The notes under the pieces: generated by a model | The model's database searches: none | What the model was told of the DNA's origin: nothing | What the model saw: only the letters and a program-made list of their open reading frames with translations | Program-made: the position numbers and the translations under genes | DNA from: Clostridia bacterium | GTDB taxonomy: Bacteria > Bacillota > Clostridia > Oscillospirales > CAG-272 | Assembly (NCBI GenBank): GCA_017461055.1 | Contig: JAFTZI010000173.1 | Span: 1-38,452 of the forward strand | Length of the DNA stretch: 38,452 nt | Direction: 5' to 3' | Shown here: positions 1 to 6,499 of the stretch, piece after piece | How the letters are laid out: each line of letters opens with the position of its first letter | Numbering within the stretch: position 1 is the stretch's first letter

Positions 1-35
1 ATTTGTCAAGTCTTTTTTGATATTTTTTGATTTTT

Positions 36-71
36 TTAATAAAAAAAGACCTACCTCTTTCGAAGTAGGTC
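36..71 (-). terminator. Intrinsic terminator of the 110-679 gene
   Basis: Positions 48-71 form a hairpin (GACCTAC pairs with GTAGGTC, one mismatch, then two more pairs around a 4-nt loop). Read on the minus strand it is followed by a run of seven T (complement of 41-47). It lies about 40 nt past the stop of the small membrane protein gene. On the plus strand the T-tract is much weaker. Confidence 0.8.
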
Positions 72-109
72 GATTTTCTTAACTTAATGGTATTGGGAAA
101 ACTCCCACT

Positions 110-679
110 TTAATTGATACCGTTACTTATTTTTTTCATTAACCCCTTCATTCCAAAGATATAAAACTCATAAACAGCATCACCGTCACCTATTACTTGC
201 TCATTGTTATCTGTTTTAAGCTTCACGCTTGCACAGGTTGGATTAAACAACAAAATCGGAATAAATTCTTTTGTATTCCATTCCTCATTAAATTTATATT
301 TGAAATTCAATTCGCCTAAATTATGAATTCGTGATTTAAAGGAAAATCGAGCGGAGCTACCGTATAAGCCGAAAAATATTAAAAATTTTTCGATATAATA
401 TTTTCTTTCCTCTAAAAAATGAAAACAACATTTTCTTTTTAAAACAGGAAACAGCTTAACTGAATATATAGAATCAGGAGCTTCAATATAAAAATTACAC
501 CTTCCGCCTTTTTTTATTCCAAGCCACCAAAGCATGCTCGACCTATGAAGAATCAGCTTTTCTTGCTTACAAAAGGATTTAAGCATAAAATATAAGCTAA
601 TGCGCTTAAATAGAAGCCTGATGTACGGAACCATTAAAATGACAGCAAGTGCGATTAAAATATAAGACCACCAAGGCAT
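110..679 (-). CDS. Small single-span membrane protein, unknown function
   Basis: The 189-residue protein has one hydrophobic N-terminal segment (about residues 4-22) followed by Arg/Lys (RLLFKR), which suggests an N-terminal anchor with a cytoplasmic remainder. I recognise no domain in the rest, which is rich in aromatic and basic residues. The first ATG (685) sits directly against the AGGAGGT ribosome binding site, so the second ATG (679), 7 nt from it, is the better start; the protein then begins MPWWSY. A consensus-like promoter lies upstream at 722-750 and a terminator downstream, so it is probably a single-gene transcript. It could be a membrane-associated stress or bacteriocin-related protein, but nothing in the sequence supports a specific role. 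Confidence 0.6.
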   Translation of the reverse strand: MPWWSYILIALAVILMVPYIRLLFKRISLYFMLKSFCKQEKLILHRSSMLWWLGIKKGGRCNFYIEAPDSIYSVKLFPVLKRKCCFHFLEERKYYIEKFLIFFGLYGSSARFSFKSRIHNLGELNFKYKFNEEWNTKEFIPILLFNPTCASVKLKTDNNEQVIGDGDAVYEFYIFGMKGLMKKISNGIN

Positions 680-721
680 AATCATACCTCCTTATAAGCT
701 ATTCTCGGTTTTTATAATTTA

Positions 722-750
722 ATTGTACCACAGCCGGTTTTTAAAGTCAA
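722..750 (-). promoter_or_regulatory. Promoter for the 110-679 gene
   Basis: On the minus strand TTGACT (745-750) and TACAAT (722-727) are separated by exactly 17 nt. This is a good vegetative sigma-factor promoter about 45 nt upstream of the start codon. Confidence 0.7.
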
Positions 751-781
751 CGTATAAAGAAATTCGCTAACAGAAAGCATT

Positions 782-1174
782 TTAATTAAAGGCAAGGCTG
801 TCAATGGCATCAATACAAGTTCCGTAAACGACAACGTTTTCAATTATTCTTGCACTTCCCCAGTTGTCGGCATACTGCGCTTTAAATGTAGCGGCATCGG
901 TTTCGTTTTCAAATTCATAAACGTAGACCCACGTATTTTGTGGGTAACTCGCCTTGACATAGTGCGCAATGCCCTTAACCTCGCCAGTTAGCTCTATGCC
1001 TGCTTGCCCAATGCTTTCTTCGATTTGAGTAATTTCCGCCCTGCTATAAATCATAGAGCTATACCAGCTTACCTCATCAAGCTGTGAAACTATATCGTCA
1101 AAGGCGCTTGACCCGCAGGAAATCAAACAGAATAATAGAGTGGTGGCTAACAAAATTATAAATAATTTCTTCAT
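782..1174 (-). CDS. Small secreted lipoprotein, unknown function
   Basis: This is a 130-residue protein. Its signal peptide begins MKKLF, has a hydrophobic core, and ends in a lipobox LISC-G with the lipidated Cys at residue 20, so it should be exported and anchored to the outer face of the membrane. The mature part is about 110 residues, acidic and aromatic-rich. It includes a stretch (VYVYEFENETDAATF) typical of small alpha/beta substrate- or peptide-binding domains, but I do not recognise a named family. A GGGAGAG ribosome binding site precedes the ATG. A TATAAT-like -10 lies at 1198-1203 with no good -35, and four alternating TAGTTG/CAACTA half-sites lie further upstream, which suggests an activator. 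Confidence 0.65.
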   Translation of the reverse strand: MKKLFIILLATTLLFCLISCGSSAFDDIVSQLDEVSWYSSMIYSRAEITQIEESIGQAGIELTGEVKGIAHYVKASYPQNTWVYVYEFENETDAATFKAQYADNWGSARIIENVVVYGTCIDAIDSLAFN

Positions 1175-1234
1175 TTTTATCTCTCCCTTCTGTCTTAATT
1201 ATATAATACCAAAATCTGAAAAGCCACATATCGT

Positions 1235-1270
1235 TAGTTGATGTTCACAACTATTAGTTGCGAGCAACTA
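1235..1270. promoter_or_regulatory. Array of alternating TAGTTG/CAACTA half-sites
   Basis: TAGTTG occurs at 1235-1240 and 1255-1260, and its reverse complement CAACTA at 1248-1253 and 1265-1270, forming two dyads (7-nt and 4-nt spacers). The array lies 60-95 bp upstream of the small lipoprotein gene and just upstream of its probable -35 region, which itself is poor. This is the usual place for an activator site. Confidence 0.45.
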
Positions 1271-1320
1271 TTTAATATAATTAGTACCTTGTTTCAACTT
1301 GAATTTTACATTTTCGCTTA

Positions 1321-1349
1321 AAGATCCATTCGCTACGCTCAGGATGACA
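1321..1349 (+). repeat. Dispersed 29-bp repeat, copy 1
   Basis: The unit starts AAGATCCATTCGC and ends CTCAGGATGACA. An identical copy lies at 1435-1463 and an inverted divergent copy at 1366-1394. Repeats with this core (CATTCGCTACGCTCAGGATGACA) are familiar from intergenic DNA of many gut Clostridia; their function is not known to me. Confidence 0.8.
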
Positions 1350-1365
1350 ACAGGCAAAAAACGCA

Positions 1366-1394
1366 CTGTCATTCTGAGGCTTGCCGAAGAATCT
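1366..1394 (-). repeat. Dispersed repeat, inverted divergent copy
   Basis: It reads CTGTCATTCTGAG then CCGAAGAATCT, which is the reverse complement of the 29-bp unit with several changes in the middle. It sits between the two identical direct copies, so RNA from this region could fold into alternative stems. Confidence 0.65.
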
Positions 1395-1434
1395 GCTTTG
1401 ACTTGTGCAAGGCTTGAATGGCACGAGCGTAAAA

Positions 1435-1463
1435 AAGATCCATTCGCTACGCTCAGGATGACA
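1435..1463 (+). repeat. Dispersed 29-bp repeat, copy 2
   Basis: Identical over 29 bp to the copy at 1321-1349, 114 bp further on. Confidence 0.8.
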
Positions 1464-1544
1464 GGTTAGTTAAACTTAATAGCGCTCTTAACAAGCTGGA
1501 GATGACAAAAAGGAGATTTGTAAAGTTTTAAATGAAACGAGGCA

Positions 1545-2672
1545 TTAGATAAAATTGACCAAATCGACCAGCTTTTGATACCGTTTGTTTGCTGTTAAGG
1601 CTTCAAAGCGCCCATCTGTAAGCTTGGTTATTAAATTTTGATGTCTATCAATCCTCTTTCGGTACAATCCGTGAGGAATCGAATTTAAAAGTGGAGATTT
1701 TGTTTGGGTGTCACTATCAATTGTCGCATAATCGTTCAAATCATAATCGACCATTTTTTCAAGATACGACAGTGCTTTGTCAAAATCTCCGATTTTTAAA
1801 TAAATCTCTGCAAGAAGAGCATAGAGATCTCCGTGCTCGCGATGATGAATCGGCGGCATAACCTCATTGTCCTTGAAAATACATTTTATCAATTCGAGAG
1901 AGGTTTCCAATGTGCTCGCAGCATCGTTATATTTTTCTTGAAGCATATAGCTTTTTGCCAATTTTGTATTTATGTTTAACATTCCTTCGAGATAATGCAA
2001 AAATCCGTATTGACAGGATTTGGATTCACGTTCGTAATCCTTTTTCCAATGCGCATAGTAAGCATACATAACATGTTTATTGAAATCTGCGCGGTATGGA
2101 AATTGATCAGCATGGAAGCTTGCTTTTTCAAAATTCCCGTATGCAGAATGTAAAATAGCCATTATCATATGAGCACGCAAAACATCTGAAATATTCTTTG
2201 AATAAGAAATAACAAGATTGGCATATCGAATACATTCTTTATAGATATCTGCTGCGTGCTCGGCATCATACAGCTCTTCATTTTCGGGATAAGAAAGCGC
2301 AATGCCCGTTTCCAAGCAGTGCATAAGCAGTACAGTATTATTCGGATATAATTTTAGACCTTCTTTTATAGCTCGATATTTTTGAAAAAGACTTTCTGCG
2401 GTAAGCGGGCACGAAAGAAGAGCTTGCGCTTCTTTGACAATTTTCCAAACCTCTTCCGTATCATTTGTGCCGATTGTTCCAAACAGAACGTCGGTGCTCA
2501 CGTCGAACACGTGCGCGATTGGAACAACTTGCGAAATATCAGGCATTCCGCTATCATTTTCCCATTTAGAAACCGCTTGAAAGGTAACGCCAAGCAGTTC
2601 GGCAAGCTCTTCTTGTGTAAGATTTCTTTCTTTACGTAATCTTCGGATAATCTGTCCCATTGTTTCTTTCAT
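1545..2672 (-). CDS. XRE-family HTH regulator with TPR-like C-terminus
   Basis: The 375-residue protein starts with a Cro/C1-type HTH (about residues 5-60): IIRRLRKERNLTQEELAELL, then GVTFQAVSKWEND as the recognition helix, and a PDISQVVPIAHVF continuation. The remaining ~300 residues are helical with TPR-like pairs, clearest near the C-terminus (EIYLKIGDFDKALSYLEKM). HTH-TPR proteins of this kind in Firmicutes often respond to a peptide or another small ligand through the TPR part; that role here is inference. The ORF can be read from a TTG at 2678, but GGAGG lies 7 nt from the ATG at 2672, which I chose. Its target is unknown. The neighbouring lipoprotein, with its half-site array, is the nearest candidate. 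Confidence 0.8.
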   Translation of the reverse strand: MKETMGQIIRRLRKERNLTQEELAELLGVTFQAVSKWENDSGMPDISQVVPIAHVFDVSTDVLFGTIGTNDTEEVWKIVKEAQALLSCPLTAESLFQKYRAIKEGLKLYPNNTVLLMHCLETGIALSYPENEELYDAEHAADIYKECIRYANLVISYSKNISDVLRAHMIMAILHSAYGNFEKASFHADQFPYRADFNKHVMYAYYAHWKKDYERESKSCQYGFLHYLEGMLNINTKLAKSYMLQEKYNDAASTLETSLELIKCIFKDNEVMPPIHHREHGDLYALLAEIYLKIGDFDKALSYLEKMVDYDLNDYATIDSDTQTKSPLLNSIPHGLYRKRIDRHQNLITKLTDGRFEALTANKRYQKLVDLVNFI

Positions 2673-2795
2673 AATCAATCCTCCGTGTTAGATAGGTGGT
2701 TTGTACATATATTATCGCATATTGTTTACACAAAAGCAAGCGACTTGAAAATGAGTTCCGTTCAACTTTGCGTTGAGTTGTTTACGGCAATAAAG

Positions 2796-2833
2796 CAAAA
2801 ATACGGCATACCTCATTTGAGATATACCGTATT
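2796..2833 (-). terminator. Intrinsic terminator of pnp
   Basis: On the minus strand a 15-bp stem (AATACGGTATATCTC with GAGGTATGCCGTATT) with G-U wobbles and a 4-nt loop is followed by TTTTTGCTTT. It lies about 50 nt past the pnp stop. The G-U pairs become C-A mismatches on the plus strand, so it works in the minus direction only. Confidence 0.85.
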
Positions 2834-2881
2834 CTTAAAAAACTGTCATTTAGAGCCGGAGAACAAGTCTGTGGCAATTAA

Positions 2882-4993
2882 TTAAAGCGCGTCTTTTCTT
2901 GAAAGGTTTGCACGACCCTTTTCGTCAATTCCTAAGAATTTAACCAAGAATTCGTCGCCTTCCTTGCAAACGTCCTCAACCTTTTCGGTTCTTTCCTTTG
3001 CAAGCTTGGAAATATGAACAAGACCCTCTCTGCCGGGAGCATACTCAACGAATGCGCCGATAGGAATAATTCTTGTTACTTTTGCGTTATATACTGCGCC
3101 AACCTCAGGCTCGAATACGATACCTGCGATAATTTCGCGAGCAGCCTCAATAGCCTTCTTGTCAACAGCAGAAATAAATACGCTACCGTCGTCCTCAATG
3201 TCAACCTTAGCACCGGTGTCAGCAACAATCTTTTGAATAACCTTACCGCCTGTACCGATAACCTCACGAATCTTGTCAGGCTTAATCTTCATTGAAATCA
3301 TCTTAGGAGCATACTCTGAAACCTCAGCTCTTGGAGCCTCGATAGCCTTCAAAATAACCTCGTCAATGATTTGGTCACGACCTGCGTGTGTCTGCTCAAA
3401 GGCTCTCTTAATGATTTCAGGTGTAAGACCGTCAATCTTCAAGTCCATCTGAATAGATGTAATACCCTTGTGTGTACCTGCTACCTTAAAGTCCATATCG
3501 CCATAGAAGTCCTCAAGACCCTGAATATCAATCATAGTGTCCCAAGAGCCATCCTCAGCGGTGATAAGACCGCAGGAAATACCTGCAACAGGAGCCTTAA
3601 TCGGAACACCTGCGTCCATAAGCGCAAGAGTAGAGCCGCAAACGGAAGCCTGTGATGTAGAACCGTTAGAGGAAATAACCTCGGAAACAAGACGGATAGC
3701 ATATGGGAATTCCTCAACTGAAGGAAGAACAGGAACAAGAGATCTTTCAGCTAAAGCACCGTGACCGATTTCACGTCTGCCGGGAGTACGGGATGCCTTT
3801 GCTTCACCTGTGGAGTAGCCGGGCATGTTGTAGTGGTGCATATATCTCTTTTCTGTTTCCTCGTCAAGACCGTCAAGCATCTGGCACTCAGAGATAGGGC
3901 CAAGGGTAGCGAGAGTCATAACCTGTGTCTGTCCACGTGTGAACATACCGCTACCGTGAACTCTTGCGAACATACCAACCTCAGCAGTTAAAGGACGAAT
4001 ATCGTTCATACCGCGTCCGTCAACACGCTTTTTGTCGTTGAGCAACCATCTTCTTACAATCTTCTTTTGAATCTTGTAGATAAGCTCGCCGATAATTGTC
4101 TTTATATCCTCGTACTTTTCTTCAAATGTAGCAACGATATTTTCAATAATTGGCTGCATCTTAGCATCACGAACATTCTTGTCGTCTGTGTCAAGAGCTT
4201 CCATAACGTCCTTCTCGCAGAATGCGAAAATTTCGTCAAACATATCGTGGTCAAGCTCGCAGGAAGGATAGTCAAACTTTGGCTTACCAACCTCAGCTAC
4301 AATTTGATTAATAAACTTAATAAGCTTCTTGATTTCCTCGTGTGCAAGCATAATAGCGTTGAACATATCGTCATCGCTAACCTCTTTAGCGCCTGCCTCA
4401 ATCATTACAACCTTCTTTTCGGAAGCTGCAACTGTCAATTCAAGAATAGAGTTCTTTCTCTCCTCAAGAGTTGGGTTAAGAACAATCTTACCGTCAACCA
4501 TACCAACGAAAAGACCGCCGATAGGACCATTCCAAGGAATGTCGGAGATAGAAAGAGCAATAGATGCACCGATCATAGCTGTAATTTCAGGTGAGCAGTC
4601 AGGGTCAACTGAAAGAACAGTTAATGAAAGGTTAACGTCGTTTCTTAAGTCCTTAGGGAATAAAGGACGGATAGGACGGTCAATAACACGTCCTGTAAGG
4701 ACAGCCTTTTCGCTTGGCTTACCCTCTCTCTTAAGGTAGCCACCCGGGATTCTGCCCACTGCATACATTCTTTCCTCATAATCAACGGAAAGCGGTAAGA
4801 AGTCAATACCCTCACGCGGAGCTGCTGAAGCAGTAGCGCAGCAGAGAAGAACTGTTTCGCCATAGCGAACCAAAACGCTTCCGTTAGCAAGACCTGCCAT
4901 TTTACCGTTTTCAACTACAAGCTTACGGCCGCAAAGGTCATATTCATAAACCTTGTAATTGTCAAAAACCTTTTCTGTAAACATTTTTGCCAT
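2882..4993 (-). CDS. pnp: Polynucleotide phosphorylase
   Basis: PNPase degrades RNA 3' to 5' using phosphate and helps in mRNA turnover and RNA quality control, as a homotrimer in the cytoplasm. From the start at 4993 the protein has 703 residues, the family's normal length. It has two RNase PH-like domains; the second carries the GDMDFKVAG motif, whose two Asp match the catalytic metal-binding Asp of the family. A KH domain follows (IKPDKIREVIGTGGKVIQKI, about 550-610) and then an S1 domain (GAVYNAKVTRIIPIGAFVEY to the end). The ORF is open for 47 more codons upstream, but GGAGG (5004-5008) sits 10 nt before ATG 4993, giving MAKMFTEK. The upstream reading would run through the leader hairpin. 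pnp follows rpsO, the widespread bacterial order. Confidence 0.97.
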   Translation of the reverse strand: MAKMFTEKVFDNYKVYEYDLCGRKLVVENGKMAGLANGSVLVRYGETVLLCCATASAAPREGIDFLPLSVDYEERMYAVGRIPGGYLKREGKPSEKAVLTGRVIDRPIRPLFPKDLRNDVNLSLTVLSVDPDCSPEITAMIGASIALSISDIPWNGPIGGLFVGMVDGKIVLNPTLEERKNSILELTVAASEKKVVMIEAGAKEVSDDDMFNAIMLAHEEIKKLIKFINQIVAEVGKPKFDYPSCELDHDMFDEIFAFCEKDVMEALDTDDKNVRDAKMQPIIENIVATFEEKYEDIKTIIGELIYKIQKKIVRRWLLNDKKRVDGRGMNDIRPLTAEVGMFARVHGSGMFTRGQTQVMTLATLGPISECQMLDGLDEETEKRYMHHYNMPGYSTGEAKASRTPGRREIGHGALAERSLVPVLPSVEEFPYAIRLVSEVISSNGSTSQASVCGSTLALMDAGVPIKAPVAGISCGLITAEDGSWDTMIDIQGLEDFYGDMDFKVAGTHKGITSIQMDLKIDGLTPEIIKRAFEQTHAGRDQIIDEVILKAIEAPRAEVSEYAPKMISMKIKPDKIREVIGTGGKVIQKIVADTGAKVDIEDDGSVFISAVDKKAIEAAREIIAGIVFEPEVGAVYNAKVTRIIPIGAFVEYAPGREGLVHISKLAKERTEKVEDVCKEGDEFLVKFLGIDEKGRANLSRKDAL

Positions 4994-5032
4994 TTTTAAT
5001 TTTCCTCCAAACAAATTGAATTTAATATTCCA

Positions 5033-5105
5033 GCGTGAGAGGACATAGCATTTAACAAAACGCCGAAAAGGCTTCGACCCTTTGTTAACTGCTATCTCGT
5101 CACGC
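5033..5105 (-). promoter_or_regulatory. Long hairpin in the pnp leader
   Basis: On the minus strand GCGTGA, ATAGCA and TTAACAAA (complement of 5100-5105, 5090-5095 and 5081-5088) pair with 5033-5038, 5045-5050 and 5052-5059. This gives about 20 base pairs with small internal loops around a ~20-nt apical region. It ends about 25 nt before the pnp ribosome binding site. In E. coli a long stem in the pnp leader is cut by RNase III and mediates PNPase autoregulation; the same role here is inference. Confidence 0.6.
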
Positions 5106-5124
5106 AATTGAACTAAGAAATAAT

Positions 5125-5149
5125 GGCTGTGCAAGGTTTTTGCACAGCC
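5125..5149 (-). terminator. Hairpin between rpsO and pnp, possible partial terminator
   Basis: A perfect 10-bp stem (GGCTGTGCAA / TTGCACAGCC) with a 5-nt loop lies 45 nt past the rpsO stop. On the minus strand it is followed by ATTATTTCTT, a poor T-tract, so it may only partly terminate. It may instead protect the rpsO 3' end or be processed. No separate pnp promoter is obvious to me. Confidence 0.55.
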
Positions 5150-5193
5150 GGATTTTACCCTGCGGGTTTATTTCTTTTTTTAAAAAGCCTATC

Positions 5194-5448
5194 TTACTTT
5201 CTAAGACCTAACTTTTCAATGATTGCACGGTATCTTTCGATATCAACCTTTGCAAGATAGCCGAGAAGGTTACGTCTGTGACCAACCATCTTTAAAAGAC
5301 CTCTTCTGCTGTGGTGGTCGTTTGCGTTCTTCTTAAGGTGCTCGTTAAGATTGTTGATACGATCTGTAAGAAGAGCAATTTGTACCTCAGGAGAACCTGT
5401 GTCACCCTCGTGTGTTGCATACTTTGCAATAATTTCCTGCTTGTTCAT
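5194..5448 (-). CDS. rpsO: 30S ribosomal protein S15
   Basis: S15 binds 16S rRNA early in small-subunit assembly, at the three-way junction of the central domain. The 84-residue protein has the family signature almost throughout: [13 protein letters not shown], the DHHSRRGLL rRNA-contact motif, [11 protein letters not shown] and the LGLRK end. It is a few residues shorter than the E. coli protein at the N-terminus. A GAGGTG ribosome binding site lies just before the ATG. It has its own promoter (5552-5580) and a structured leader, and it precedes pnp. S15 represses its own translation in several bacteria by binding its leader; the structure seen here fits that, but the binding is inferred. 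Confidence 0.97.
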   Translation of the reverse strand: MNKQEIIAKYATHEGDTGSPEVQIALLTDRINNLNEHLKKNANDHHSRRGLLKMVGHRRNLLGYLAKVDIERYRAIIEKLGLRK

Positions 5449-5484
5449 TTTTTCACCTCATAAATTTTATTTAGCCCAAATACT

Positions 5485-5530
5485 GAGCAAACGGCTGGTG
5501 AATGCCCTATTGGGCGGTATCCGTAAGCTC
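5485..5530 (-). promoter_or_regulatory. Structured rpsO leader, possible S15 autoregulatory element
   Basis: Read on the minus strand, GAGC and ACGG (5527-5530 and 5521-5524 region) pair with CCGT and GCTC (5491-5494 and 5485-5488), enclosing a GCCC-AATA-GGGC hairpin (5504-5515). This makes a nested imperfect stem within an ~95-nt leader. S15 leader elements are known in Firmicutes but differ between lineages, so this needs an alignment. Confidence 0.4.
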
Positions 5531-5551
5531 GGTATTGGTACTACGTGGGCT

Positions 5552-5580
5552 ATTATAACACAAACATTTCTATTTGTAAA
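5552..5580 (-). promoter_or_regulatory. rpsO promoter inside the end of the TSUP gene
   Basis: TTTACA (5575-5580) and TATAAT (5552-5557) are 17 nt apart on the minus strand. The -35 overlaps the last codons of the upstream permease gene (stop 5570-5572). Transcription should start near 5545. Confidence 0.85.
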
Positions 5581-5956
5581 GAGTTTTTTTAAATTTTTTT
5601 AGCAAAGGCTTTATTAAATTATTATATAAGGTAATTAAACCGCTGACAACAAGCAACGCGCCTAAGGCATATCTTGCGTATTTTGGGTCAAGGCTATTAA
5701 CTAAGGAGGATGAAAGAACAGAGCCTATACAGCCAAGAGTAATCATAATCAGGACTTGCTTCAAGTCGATTTTTCGCTTTTTTAAATGAATGAAAAGTGA
5801 AGAAACGCCTGCAATGATAAAAAGACAAAGATTTGTGCCTTGGGCTAAAAGCTGCGGAAAATTCAGACACAGGGTAAGGTAAATTACAAAAAGGCCGCCA
5901 CCGCCCACCCCCATTCCCATAAGGGCTGATATTAAAAAAACGATTAAAAAGCTCAT
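5570..5956 (-). CDS. Half-size TSUP (TauE/SafE) permease, second half
   Basis: The 128-residue protein is very hydrophobic, with about four membrane segments and the glycine-rich TSUP signature near the N-terminus (MGMGVGGGGLFVIYLTLCLN), followed by the family's QGTNLCLFIIAGVSS element. Full TSUP proteins (~250 residues) are built from two such halves. They are proposed exporters or importers of sulfite, organosulfonates or related anions. Here the halves are separate genes 3 nt apart; the ribosome binding site of this gene (GAGGT) lies in the last codons of the other. A working transporter would be a heterodimer. The substrate cannot be told from the sequence. Confidence 0.88.
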   Translation of the reverse strand: MSFLIVFLISALMGMGVGGGGLFVIYLTLCLNFPQLLAQGTNLCLFIIAGVSSLFIHLKKRKIDLKQVLIMITLGCIGSVLSSSLVNSLDPKYARYALGALLVVSGLITLYNNLIKPLLKKFKKTLYK

Positions 5957-5959
5957 AAT

Positions 5960-6343
5960 TTACCTCAAAATCATACACGCCCCCGAGTAAATTACAAGAA
6001 GCGCAAAAATTGTATTCAGCCATTTTACCTTTAGCCTGTCCACCAAAAATGCGCCGAGCAAGCCGCCTAAGGCGCAGGGAATAAGATACTTGCCCGCAGT
6101 GGCAAAATCCACGTTTTCATTTTTCGCATAGCTGATTAGCGCAATTAATGAAATGGGAATAGTGGCGCAAAGTGTTGTGGGGAAATTGTCCTTTTTATCG
6201 TTTTTTGTAAGAAGGGAAAGCATATAGATAAATATAATTCCACCGCCTGTGCCGAGAAATCCGTTTATTCCCCCTGCTACGAAGGAAAGAATGCAAAACA
6301 GCGCCAAGGAAAGAGTTTTACAAGACCGTATTTTTTCAACCAT
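5960..6343 (-). CDS. Half-size TSUP (TauE/SafE) permease, first half
   Basis: This 127-residue protein has about four membrane segments. Its signature (GGINGFLGTGGGIIFIYML) matches the first TSUP half, followed by the PTTLCATIPISLIALISY element. It is half the usual length and ends cleanly in a stop codon, with the second half starting 3 nt later in another frame. This is not a simple frameshift: the downstream gene has its own ribosome binding site and start. GGAG precedes its ATG. The two genes run toward rpsO with no clear terminator between, so some readthrough into rpsO is likely. Confidence 0.88.
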   Translation of the reverse strand: MVEKIRSCKTLSLALFCILSFVAGGINGFLGTGGGIIFIYMLSLLTKNDKKDNFPTTLCATIPISLIALISYAKNENVDFATAGKYLIPCALGGLLGAFLVDRLKVKWLNTIFALLVIYSGACMILR

Positions 6344-6409
6344 TTTTTAGCTCCAAAAAATTTTTTACTTTTGCCAAAAATCTATTGTTTTTTTAAAATA
6401 TTTCTGTTA

Positions 6410-6418
6410 TGATATAAT
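6410..6418 (+). promoter_or_regulatory. Extended -10 promoter for the ftsK operon
   Basis: TGATATAAT is an extended -10 (TGn before TATAAT). No good -35 lies 17 nt upstream, only a T-run, which is tolerated by extended -10 promoters. It lies about 80 nt before the ftsK start. Confidence 0.6.
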
Positions 6419-6499
6419 TATGCATACTAATAGTATTTATAATTGAGCTGTGATTTATTGATGAAATCATTGGTATTTAAACTTCAGAAAGGAAACGAA

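Larger units (their letters stand above)
1175..1544. other. Gene-free stretch with repeats and half-site array
   Basis: These 370 bp hold no credible coding region. They contain a probable -10 for the small lipoprotein (1198-1203, minus), alternating TAGTTG/CAACTA half-sites (1235-1270), and three copies of a dispersed ~29-bp repeat (1321-1349, 1435-1463 and, inverted and divergent, 1366-1394). A short partial copy (GCTGGAGATGACA, 1495-1507) may also be present. I see no clear intrinsic terminator for the HTH gene that ends at 1545. Confidence 0.7.

Noticed and set aside
2685..2885. Small plus-strand ORF of 66 residues
   Set aside because: It covers the pnp terminator hairpin and has no ribosome binding site or recognisable family; it is a chance reading frame.
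4067..4594. Plus-strand ORF of 175 residues
   Set aside because: It lies antisense to pnp, whose conserved motifs show the real frame.
4994..5134. Start of pnp at 5134 (47 extra residues)
   Set aside because: The extension has no ribosome binding site, runs through the leader hairpin and does not match the family; ATG 4993 has GGAGG at a good distance.
5546..5550. Outer TGGGC helix closing the rpsO leader (with GCCCA 5474-5478)
   Set aside because: The TGGGC side lies between the -10 and the expected transcript start, so it would probably not be in the RNA.
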